Positions 7,677-13,397 of a DNA stretch of 13,397 bases are shown here, piece by piece (within the stretch, counting starts at the first letter, position 1; each line of letters starts with the position of its first letter). The DNA lies in contig DDJI01000039.1 of assembly GCA_002338885.1 (NCBI GenBank), positions 18,634 to 32,030 of the forward strand, in the 5' to 3' direction. Made by a program: the position numbers and the translations under genes. The notes below the pieces were generated by a model, which did not search any database, was not told where the DNA came from, and saw nothing but the letters and a program-made list of their open reading frames with translations. The stretch is from Ruminococcus sp. UBA1828. Lineage in GTDB: Bacteria; Bacillota; Clostridia; Oscillospirales; Ruminococcaceae.

Positions 7677-8282
7677 TCAGTCGTCCGCGATGTATATGTC
7701 GCGAATGACCTTTGCGCAGCCGAACATGTAAAACTGCGCGGGATCGGCCGCTCTCATGGTTTTCAGAAAGTCTCGGTACTCGTCTGCGCTCTCAAACAAA
7801 ACCGGCAGCGTGCCGTCAAGGCTGCAAAAGTCATCGCCGAAACGCTCGACCATTGCGCTGTCTGCGCAAACGCCTATGCCCAAGACGTCGCGCTCGCTTA
7901 TGCAGCACTCGCGGGATATTTGCTGAATCAGCTTTTTAATTACATCGAATATGCTGCTTTTTGTGTCGCTGTCCGACACATAGTAAAGCCGCTTTGCAAT
8001 GGTGTCGCCCTTTACGGTGGTGAGACCTACGCTGACAACGCCGCCGCACACTCCGACCCCGAAGGCAAACTTGTAAGATATGTTCACGTCGAGAAGGACG
8101 TGCTTTCTGCCCTTGCCGGTGCGCTGCTGATATCCCGTCTCATAAATCACACCCTGCTCGCACAGCGTCGCCGAAACCGCCGTGACGCCGGAGTTTGACG
8201 AGCCTATTTGCTCAGCAAGCTCAGCTCTGGACATCGGGCCGCTGTGAAGCAGTGCTTTTAGAATTTTTGCCCTTATTTTCAT
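7677..8282 (-). CDS. Winged-helix regulator with half a ROK domain
   Basis: A 201-residue protein. Residues 4-65 are a MarR/ROK-type winged helix (AKILKALLHSGPMSRAELAEQIGSS, recognition helix around SGVTAVSATLCEQG, wing GKGRKHVLL). Residues about 70-201 resemble the N-terminal lobe of ROK (NagC/XylR) repressors: FGVGVCGGVVSVGLTTVKGD in place of the usual GIDIG...LTDLxG, then VLGIGVCADSAMVE in place of GIGxxxPGxVD. The protein stops where ROK proteins would start the central part of the fold; the Cys-rich zinc motif and the C-terminal lobe are absent (ROK regulators usually have about 380-400 residues). Start at 8282 lies 62 bases inside the kinase gene, with AAGGAT (minus strand) about seven bases upstream. 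Probably a regulator co-expressed with the two-component system; ligand and targets are unknown. Confidence 0.75.
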   Translation of the reverse strand: MKIRAKILKALLHSGPMSRAELAEQIGSSNSGVTAVSATLCEQGVIYETGYQQRTGKGRKHVLLDVNISYKFAFGVGVCGGVVSVGLTTVKGDTIAKRLYYVSDSDTKSSIFDVIKKLIQQISRECCISERDVLGIGVCADSAMVERFGDDFCSLDGTLPVLFESADEYRDFLKTMRAADPAQFYMFGCAKVIRDIYIADD

Positions 8283-9948
8283 CGTCTTTATCCTTGAGTT
8301 TGTCCTTTTCGTCGTTTCGCTTTATCTCAAACCAGAACGCAGAGCCGCTGCCGACTTCGCTTGAAACACCGAACCTGAACTTGTGCAGCTCAAGCAGCTC
8401 CTTGACTATGGAAAGTCCCAAGCCGCTTCCCACAACGTCCCGCTTTGTCCTCTCGTCGCGGTAGTACCTGTCGAAAATGAGCGGGAGCTTTTCTTTTTCG
8501 ATGCCCACGCCGAAGTCGCGGACTTCTATCCTCGTCGCTCCGGGGATGTTAATCTGCCGCACTATTATCCTGCGCGAGTCGCCGGAATAGTTTACGGCAT
8601 TGTTTATGAAGTTGTACATAACCTGCTTGAGCTTGCCGAGATCCGCATAAAGTATGACGTCCTCGTCCGCCTCAAGTATGAACTCAAAGCCCTTTTGCTC
8701 TGACAGCACCTGATACTTTGAAAGCACGCTTTTAAGGAAGTCGTGGCACGAAAAACTCGTCTTGTGCAGCTCGGTCTTGCCGCTTTGCAGCTTTGACAGC
8801 TCCAAAAGCCCGTTTACAAGCTCCGAAAGGCGGTTCGTCTCGTCGATGATGACGCCGAGGTGCTCGTTTCTCTTTTCAGGGTTGTCGCCCGAAATGTCCC
8901 TTATCATCTCCGCATACGCGCGTATCATCGTCAGCGGGGTTCTCAGGTCGTGCGATACGTTTGCTATAAGCTCGTTTCTCAGGCGGTCAACCTTTGATAT
9001 CTCGTCCGCGGCGTAGTTAAGCGTGTCCGCAAGCTCGTTAATCTCGTGGTAAGAGCCTTTGTTGAAGCGGGTGGAGTAGTCGCCCATTGCAAGCCTGTTT
9101 GCCGACGCGGTGATGTGGGTAAACGGCTCCGACAGCCTCTTTGAAAGCAGCACGGTTATAAACAGCGCTATAAAGAAGGTCAGAAGCGTTATGAACACAA
9201 ACTGCTCCCTTATTATCTCCGCCGTGGCGTTTATCGGCTCAAGCGATGTGTTTACAAATATCAGATACCCCGGGGTGTTTATTTTCGGCGAGCTTAAAAC
9301 GGCGCCGTATAAAAGCTCCGTGGTGCCGAACCTCTCGTTTTGAAACGTCTTGAACAGCCGGTGCTCATAGCTTTGAAGCAGCTCGTTGCGGTAGCCGAAA
9401 AGCATGTAGCCATCGTTGCTGGTTATGACCGAGTATCCGCCCATAAAGTCTGATACCGCAACCTCGTTTCCGTTCCAGTCGGTGACGGCAATCGTCATGC
9501 CGTTTTCATACGCTAAGTCCTCTACAAGAGAACGTATCGCCGTGGGGTCGTCATCGTCAAAGTTTAAACTGATTTTTGTGCTCACCTTTACGATCTTTCT
9601 TCTCATGGAGAACTCGTAGTATTGGTTGAGCGTTGCAACCTGAAACACCCATATGAGCATGAGTATCGCCGCGGTAAACATCGAAAAGTAAAACCATATG
9701 GTGGAGCGCAGCGTCGGCGCACGCTCCGCCTTTACCTCGGCTTTTGCCGCCTTTGCGTCGGCAGACTGCTTGCGGGACTCGTCGTGGCTTACACGCGCGC
9801 TTTCAGCCGCCTGCTGCTTTTTTGCCTCTCTTTCGGCCTTTGACTCGTCGTATTTTTTCTCGCAGGAGTCAAAAAAGCCTTTGATTTTGCTGCCGAGTCC
9901 GCATACCCGTTCCTTAAAACTGCGGGAATTATGACTTGATGTTGTCAA
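8221..9948 (-). CDS. Sensor histidine kinase with long charged N-terminal extension
   Basis: A 575-residue membrane kinase, partner of the response regulator upstream. Domains: cytoplasmic N-terminal extension rich in Lys, Ala and Glu (1-80, likely partly coiled coil), TM1 (about 82-106), extracytoplasmic sensor (107-247), TM2 (248-269), HAMP (270-322), HisKA with phosphoacceptor His333 (ANVSHDLRTPLTMIRAYAE), and HATPase_c with N box QVMYNFINNAVNYS (442-455), G1 RDFGVGI (477-483), F box IFDRYYR and G2 GSGLGLSI (507-514). A charged tail (544-575) follows. The start appears to be TTG at 9948: it lies within the regulator's last codons, an in-frame TAA lies a short way upstream and no ATG or GTG occurs in frame before TM1. 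A GGGG (minus strand) sits seven bases upstream. The stimulus cannot be inferred from the sensor loop. Confidence 0.93.
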   Translation of the reverse strand: MTTSSHNSRSFKERVCGLGSKIKGFFDSCEKKYDESKAEREAKKQQAAESARVSHDESRKQSADAKAAKAEVKAERAPTLRSTIWFYFSMFTAAILMLIWVFQVATLNQYYEFSMRRKIVKVSTKISLNFDDDDPTAIRSLVEDLAYENGMTIAVTDWNGNEVAVSDFMGGYSVITSNDGYMLFGYRNELLQSYEHRLFKTFQNERFGTTELLYGAVLSSPKINTPGYLIFVNTSLEPINATAEIIREQFVFITLLTFFIALFITVLLSKRLSEPFTHITASANRLAMGDYSTRFNKGSYHEINELADTLNYAADEISKVDRLRNELIANVSHDLRTPLTMIRAYAEMIRDISGDNPEKRNEHLGVIIDETNRLSELVNGLLELSKLQSGKTELHKTSFSCHDFLKSVLSKYQVLSEQKGFEFILEADEDVILYADLGKLKQVMYNFINNAVNYSGDSRRIIVRQINIPGATRIEVRDFGVGIEKEKLPLIFDRYYRDERTKRDVVGSGLGLSIVKELLELHKFRFGVSSEVGSGSAFWFEIKRNDEKDKLKDKDDENKGKNSKSTASQRPDVQS

Positions 9949-10609
9949 ACTTATACCCCATTCCTCTTAACGTGACTATCAGGTCACGGTACGGACCGAG
10001 GCTGTTTCTGAGCATCTTTATGTGTGTGTCTACGGTTCTGTCGTCGCCGTAGAAGTCAAATCCCCACACCTCCTCAAGCAGCCTCTCTCTTGACATGGCT
10101 ATATTCATGTTTTTTGCTAAGAAGAAAAGTATGTCGTATTCCTTTGGGGTCATCTGAACCTTTTTGCCGTCTATGAGAACCTCTCTTGCGGCAAAGTTTA
10201 TCTCAAGACCCTTGTAGCGCAAAACGTCCTCCGTCTTAGGCGGCGTCTGGCGTTTTATTGCGACCTTTATCCTCGCCATAAGCTCCTTGGGCGAAAACGG
10301 CTTTACGACGTAGTCGTCTATGCCGACCTCGAACCCGAACAGCTTGTCGTATTCCTCGCCCCTCGCGGAAAGCATTATAACCGGCGTGGAGCACAGCTTT
10401 TTAATCTCCTTGCATGCGGAGTATCCGTCAAGCCTCGGCATCATGATGTCCATCACAATGCAGTCAAAGCCCTCCTTCGAGTTCTTGACCTTCTCTATGG
10501 CCTGCATACCGTCCGCCGCTTCTTCAACCTCGTACCCCTCAAACAGGGCGTACTCCTTGACGACCTCTCTTATCTTTTCTTCATCGTCTACAATCAAAAG
10601 TCTTGGCAC
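9929..10609 (-). CDS. OmpR/PhoB-family response regulator
   Basis: A 226-residue DNA-binding response regulator. The receiver domain (1-118) has the acidic pair in IVDDEE, phosphoacceptor Asp54 (IVMDIMMPRLDG), Ser81 and Lys103 (VVKPFSPKEL). The C-terminal winged helix (about 130-225) shows the usual EVLIDGKKVQMTPKEYDILFFLAKN and DDRTVDTHIKMLRNSLG signatures. The start codon is GTG at 10609, preceded by GAGGGG about ten bases upstream; an ATG just after that GAGGGG opens only a two-codon frame. The gene overlaps the kinase start by 20 bases, so the pair is translationally coupled. Targets are unknown; autoregulation of its own upstream region is likely for the family. Confidence 0.95.
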   Translation of the reverse strand: MPRLLIVDDEEKIREVVKEYALFEGYEVEEAADGMQAIEKVKNSKEGFDCIVMDIMMPRLDGYSACKEIKKLCSTPVIMLSARGEEYDKLFGFEVGIDDYVVKPFSPKELMARIKVAIKRQTPPKTEDVLRYKGLEINFAAREVLIDGKKVQMTPKEYDILFFLAKNMNIAMSRERLLEEVWGFDFYGDDRTVDTHIKMLRNSLGPYRDLIVTLRGMGYKFDNIKS

Positions 10610-10630
10610 TTTAAATCATCCCCTCTTGAA

Positions 10631-10656
10631 ATATTATAATTCACTTTGATTATAAA
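10631..10656 (-). promoter_or_regulatory. Candidate -10 elements for the response regulator operon
   Basis: On the minus strand TTATAAT occurs twice (10655-10649 and 10639-10633), 16 bases apart, upstream of the regulator gene. Neither has a good -35 at 16-18 bases, which would fit an activator-dependent promoter. Assignment is tentative. Confidence 0.4.
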
Positions 10657-10667
10657 GTTTATTTGTG

Positions 10668-10690
10668 TCCGAAATATGAAATCTTTCGGA
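10668..10690. promoter_or_regulatory. Perfect inverted repeat, candidate operator
   Basis: TCCGAAA (10668-10674) and TTTCGGA (10684-10690) form a perfect 7-bp dyad with a 9-base AT-rich centre. It sits in the divergent intergenic region, near the -35 zone of the regulator operon and 27 bases upstream of the -35 of the acetyltransferase operon. No T-run follows, so it is more like a protein binding site than a terminator. Confidence 0.5.
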
Positions 10691-10716
10691 TAATTTTATG
10701 ATTTTAAACCGCGCGC

Positions 10717-10745
10717 TTGTTATTCGACAAATGCTGTGCTATCAT
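10717..10745 (+). promoter_or_regulatory. Promoter of the GNAT - nucleosidase - HTH-M18 operon
   Basis: TTGTTA (10717-10722), a 17-base spacer and TATCAT (10740-10745); transcription would start near 10752, about 38 bases before the acetyltransferase start. Confidence 0.6.
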
Positions 10746-10789
10746 TTATTCATAAAAAAGTTTAAATGCACGGAAAAGGAGCGGTTTTT

Positions 10790-11284
10790 ATGATAAGAAG
10801 AGCGGCAGCGGTCGACGTGGATAAGGTCATAAAGCTTTTGCATGAGGTTTTGGACATCCATTACGACATACGCCCCGATTTGTACAACAAAAACGCGACA
10901 AAGTACAGCCGCGATGAGCTGCTTAAAATGTTTGAGTGCGACAGACTGCCGGTGTTTGTGTATGACGACGGCGGAGATATAAAGGGCTATGCCTTCTGCG
11001 AGCTGAAGGACTGCAGCGGCTCCACCGGCTTAAAACCGATACTTTCGCTGTATATAGACGATTTGTGCGTGGACCGCAGCTGCCGCGGACAGCGCATAGG
11101 AAAGGCGCTCTTTGAGTATGTAAAGGAGTTTGCCCGCAGCAAGGGCTGCTATAACATCACCCTCTGCGTTTGGGAGGGAAACGACCCCGCAAGGGCGTTT
11201 TACGACGCCATGGGCATGAGCGTCCAAAAGACGGTCATGGAGACCGTGCTCACGCAGCCCGAGGACAACAAGGAGAGAAGCTGA
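10790..11284 (+). CDS. GNAT-family N-acetyltransferase
   Basis: A 164-residue acetyl-CoA-dependent acetyltransferase. The start at 10790 (MIRRAAAVDVDKV) has AAGGAG at 10776-10781; the in-frame ATG at 10766 lacks a ribosome binding site and would only add eight residues. The GNAT fold is clear: N-terminal helices 8-55, strand VFVYDDGGDIKGYAF, motif A LYIDDLCVDRSCRGQRIGKALFEYV (87-111) with the pyrophosphate loop RGQRIG, and the motif B segment LCVWEGNDPARAFYDAMGM (125-143). The acceptor (small molecule, protein N-terminus or lysine) cannot be told. It is the first gene of a three-gene operon; the next start is one base past its stop. Confidence 0.92.
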   Translation: MIRRAAAVDVDKVIKLLHEVLDIHYDIRPDLYNKNATKYSRDELLKMFECDRLPVFVYDDGGDIKGYAFCELKDCSGSTGLKPILSLYIDDLCVDRSCRGQRIGKALFEYVKEFARSKGCYNITLCVWEGNDPARAFYDAMGMSVQKTVMETVLTQPEDNKERS

Positions 11285-11285
11285 C

Positions 11286-11975
11286 ATGATTATAGGCATG
11301 ATAGTCGCAATAGCGGACGAAATATACGCCATGCTGGATGAGTGCGGCGAGCCGGAGTGGGATAAAGACGACTGCGGAATAAAAATAAGAAAGTACAGCC
11401 TTGACGCCGCCGAGCTTTACGTGGCTCACAGCGGAGCGGGACAGGTGTATGCAGCCGCCGCAACGCAGCTGCTGATCTCAAAGTACGGCGCGGAGCTGAT
11501 AGTAAACTTCGGGATTTGCGGGGGACTTACGCCCGACATGGCGCTTTGCAGAACATGCGTGGTGAAAAGCGTGGTGCATTACGACTTTGACACGTCGGCG
11601 GTGGACGGCTGCGAGGCGGGAAGGCATCTTGAATACCCGAGCGTGTACATACCCGCAGACGAGCGGCTGGTAGGGCTTGCGCTTAAAACCGACGGCAGCA
11701 TGTCCGCCGTGATATGCGCGTCGGGAGATACGTTTATTGACAAGCCGGAGCAAAAGCATGCGCTGGCTCAAATGTACGGCGCAAAGATATGCGAAATGGA
11801 GGCGGCGGGAATACTTCTCACCGCAAACCGCTGCGGCGTTCCCGCACTGCTTGTAAAGGCGGTTTCGGACAGCATGGGCGGCGGGGCGCAGGAGTTTAAG
11901 AGGATGGCCTCCGAGTCTGCGCGCGCGTGCATACAGGTGGTGCTAAGGCTTATAAACGCCGTTTCAAATAAATAA
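11286..11975 (+). CDS. mtnN: MTA/SAH nucleosidase (MtnN/Pfs-like)
   Basis: A 229-residue purine nucleosidase of the PNP/UDP phosphorylase superfamily, expected to hydrolyse methylthioadenosine, S-adenosylhomocysteine or 5'-deoxyadenosine to adenine and the free sugar in the cytoplasm. By eye alignment with E. coli MtnN the three catalytic residues are in place: Glu12 (IVAIADEIYAML), Glu172 (CEMEAAGI) and Asp195 (KAVSDS). Also seen are HSGAGQVYAAAATQLLI (48-64), NFGICGGL (74-81), VVHYDFDTSA (96-105) and SGDTFID (146-152). AGGAG (11271-11275) precedes the ATG, which follows the acetyltransferase stop after one base. The sequence departs from standard MtnN in places (Cys-rich, insertion around 20-35), so a related nucleosidase or phosphorylase activity is possible. 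Confidence 0.85.
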   Translation: MIIGMIVAIADEIYAMLDECGEPEWDKDDCGIKIRKYSLDAAELYVAHSGAGQVYAAAATQLLISKYGAELIVNFGICGGLTPDMALCRTCVVKSVVHYDFDTSAVDGCEAGRHLEYPSVYIPADERLVGLALKTDGSMSAVICASGDTFIDKPEQKHALAQMYGAKICEMEAAGILLTANRCGVPALLVKAVSDSMGGGAQEFKRMASESARACIQVVLRLINAVSNK

Positions 11976-12004
11976 AGAAAATAAATACGTAAGGGGGATT
12001 TTTC

Positions 12005-13397
12005 ATGACCACATTGGGCGAGCGACTTAAAAAGGCGAGAAAAAGAGTGGGAATGTCTCAGGCACAGGTGCATGCCGCTACGGGAATAAGCGACAAGGCG
12101 CTTTCAAGGTACGAAAACAATTCGTCCTACCCAAATCCCGAGGCGCTCCAAAAGCTCAGCAGACTTTATGACGTTTCGAGCGAGTACATTCTCGGGCTGA
12201 CCGAGGATATGGGCAGCTCCGCCGCATCCGCTGCGGCTGCTTATGCCGCGGAGAACATGGTGGGCATGGCTGACCATAAGAGCAGCGCATCCCGCCTGAT
12301 AAGCTTTATAGAGGAAAGCCCCTCAAAGTTTCACGCCGTCTCAAACGTCTGCATACGCTTGGCGAACGACGGCTTTGAGGAGCTGAAGGAAGGCGAGCCG
12401 TGGAAGCTGTCTCCCGGCGGAAAATACTACGTCACAAGAAACCTCTCCTCCGTCATAGCGTTTAAAATAGGCGAGGGGGATGTGCGGGGATTCAATATAA
12501 TAAGCGCACACTGCGACTCCCCGTCGTTTAGGGTGAAGCCGCTTGAGGAGCTTTGCTCGGCGGAGTACACAAGGATAAACACCGAGCCGTACGGCTCGAT
12601 GATAATGTCGAGCTGGCTTGACAGGCCGCTGTCCGTTGCGGGAAGGGTTATCGCGCAAAACGGCAGCTCAAAGCTCAAGACTCAGCTTGTAAACGTGGAC
12701 TGCGACTGCCTTGTGATACCGAACGTCGCAATACACATGCAAAGAAACGCAAACAGCGGGCTTAGCTACAACCCGCAGACAGATATGATTCCCCTCGCGG
12801 GAAGCGCGGCGGCGTCAGGCATGCTCAAAAAGCTTGTCGCACAGTCGGCAGGAGTAAAGGAAAGCGCAATTTTGGGCGCGGACCTGTACCTGTATAACAG
12901 AATGCACGGCTGCATATGGGGCGCAGACGGGGAGTATCTGTCCTCTCCGAGGCTGGACGACTTGCAGTGCGTGTACGGCGCGCTTTTGGGACTTTTGGCG
13001 GGCGGAAACGACAGCAGCGTGGCTATGCTCTGCGTCTTTGACAACGAAGAGGTGGGAAGCGGAACTAAGCAGGGCGCCGACTCGGACTTCCTGCGCTCCG
13101 CCGCCGCAAGGATTGCCGAGGCTTTGGGCAAAGACCTGCGGTGCATGCTGCCCCACAGCTTTGCCGTGTCGGCCGACAACGCCCACGCCATACATCCAAA
13201 CCATCCGGAGTATGCAGACTCAAAGAACTATCCCAAGATGAACGGCGGCATAGTGATAAAGTTTAACGGCAATCAAAGATATGCCACCGACGCCGCATCA
13301 GAGGCGATATTTAAAAAGATATGCCAAAGCGTAGACGTGCCGACACAGGTGTATGCAAACCGCTCAGACATAGCGGGCGGCTCGACGCTCGGCAACA
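12005..13397 (+). CDS. Xre-type HTH fused to M18 zinc aminopeptidase, 3' truncated
   Basis: One uninterrupted frame of 464 codons running off the window. Residues 1-66 are a Cro/C1 (Xre) DNA-binding domain: TLGERLKKARKRVGMSQAQV, recognition helix in TGISDKALSRYENNSSYP, then ALQKLSRLYDVSSEYILGLTED. An Ala/Ser linker (70-88) joins it to an M18 aminopeptidase (about 89 onward, SRLISFIEESPSKFHAVSN). Di-zinc and catalytic residues, placed from family knowledge: His169 and Asp171 (SAHCDSP), bridging Asp318 (SPRLDDL), Glu348 base and Glu349 ligand (FDNEEVGSGTKQGA), Asp391 (SADNAHAIHPNHPE), plus KMNGGIVIK and NQRYATD. The last ligand His lies beyond the edge; about 55-65 residues are missing. AAGGGGGA (11991-11998) precedes the ATG, 29 bases after the nucleosidase stop. 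M18 enzymes are usually dodecamers that remove acidic N-terminal residues. A stand-alone M18 could also start at Met85 or Met88. Domain calls are firm; a joint role is inference. Confidence 0.9.
   Translation, partial: MTTLGERLKKARKRVGMSQAQVHAATGISDKALSRYENNSSYPNPEALQKLSRLYDVSSEYILGLTEDMGSSAASAAAAYAAENMVGMADHKSSASRLISFIEESPSKFHAVSNVCIRLANDGFEELKEGEPWKLSPGGKYYVTRNLSSVIAFKIGEGDVRGFNIISAHCDSPSFRVKPLEELCSAEYTRINTEPYGSMIMSSWLDRPLSVAGRVIAQNGSSKLKTQLVNVDCDCLVIPNVAIHMQRNANSGLSYNPQTDMIPLAGSAAASGMLKKLVAQSAGVKESAILGADLYLYNRMHGCIWGADGEYLSSPRLDDLQCVYGALLGLLAGGNDSSVAMLCVFDNEEVGSGTKQGADSDFLRSAAARIAEALGKDLRCMLPHSFAVSADNAHAIHPNHPEYADSKNYPKMNGGIVIKFNGNQRYATDAASEAIFKKICQSVDVPTQVYANRSDIAGGSTLGN

Noticed and set aside
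7665..8198. Plus-strand frame of 177 codons opposite the half-ROK gene
   Set aside because: Its translation resembles no family, and the opposite strand has a winged helix and ROK motifs with a ribosome binding site.
10610..10625. Two-codon ATG-ATT-TAA upstream of the response regulator as a regulatory mini-ORF
   Set aside because: The ATG abuts the Shine-Dalgarno sequence with almost no spacing, so initiation is unlikely.
12341..13204. Minus-strand frames opposite the M18 domain
   Set aside because: They show no recognisable domain and overlap each other; the plus strand has conserved M18 catalytic motifs throughout.
1..13397. CRISPR array, tRNA, rRNA, insertion sequence or phage genes
   Set aside because: No regularly spaced direct repeats, cloverleaf or rRNA signatures, transposase motifs or terminal inverted repeats were seen on either strand.

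Overview
The window looks like chromosomal DNA of an anaerobic Gram-positive bacterium of the class Clostridia, perhaps a gut or rumen member of the Oscillospirales; this is inference. The evidence is: strong AGGAGG-type ribosome binding sites, lipobox lipoproteins (including a MacA-type adaptor, as in cells without an outer membrane), an ECF-type BioY transporter, a PhoB-family two-component system, moderate GC with many ATA and AGA/AGG codons, and tight operons with 4- to 62-base overlaps. I saw no RNA gene, CRISPR array, insertion sequence or prophage gene.

Layout. (1) 1-836: the 3' part of a carbohydrate ABC transporter permease, followed by an intrinsic terminator (948-977). (2) 1073-3385: promoter, bioY (biotin S component) and, overlapping it by four bases, a surface lipoprotein with a CBM35-like module and a GH26 mannanase-like domain. 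That domain keeps the nucleophile Glu but has Gln at the expected acid/base position. (3) 3466-7478: extended -10 promoter, then a lipoprotein HlyD/MacA-type adaptor and a 935-residue double-FtsX permease with no ATPase gene in the unit. A bidirectional terminator (7596-7642) separates this from the next, convergent unit. (4) 10609-7677, minus strand: response regulator (GTG start), sensor kinase (TTG start inside the regulator gene) and a 201-residue regulator made of a winged helix plus half of a ROK domain, whose start lies 62 bases inside the kinase gene. (5) 10717-13397, plus strand, divergent from (4): promoter, GNAT acetyltransferase, MTA/SAH nucleosidase and a 3'-truncated gene that fuses an Xre/Cro-type DNA-binding domain in frame to an M18 zinc aminopeptidase.

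The most unusual item is the HTH-M18 fusion at 12005-13397. It is open to the window edge and all M18 active-site residues that fall within the window are present, so it could be a DNA-binding, possibly dodecameric, aminopeptidase. Next are the GH26-like lipoprotein with altered catalytic motifs, co-translated with BioY, and the half-ROK regulator nested in the kinase gene. A perfect 7-bp dyad (10668-10690) between the divergent units (4) and (5) is a candidate operator for either.
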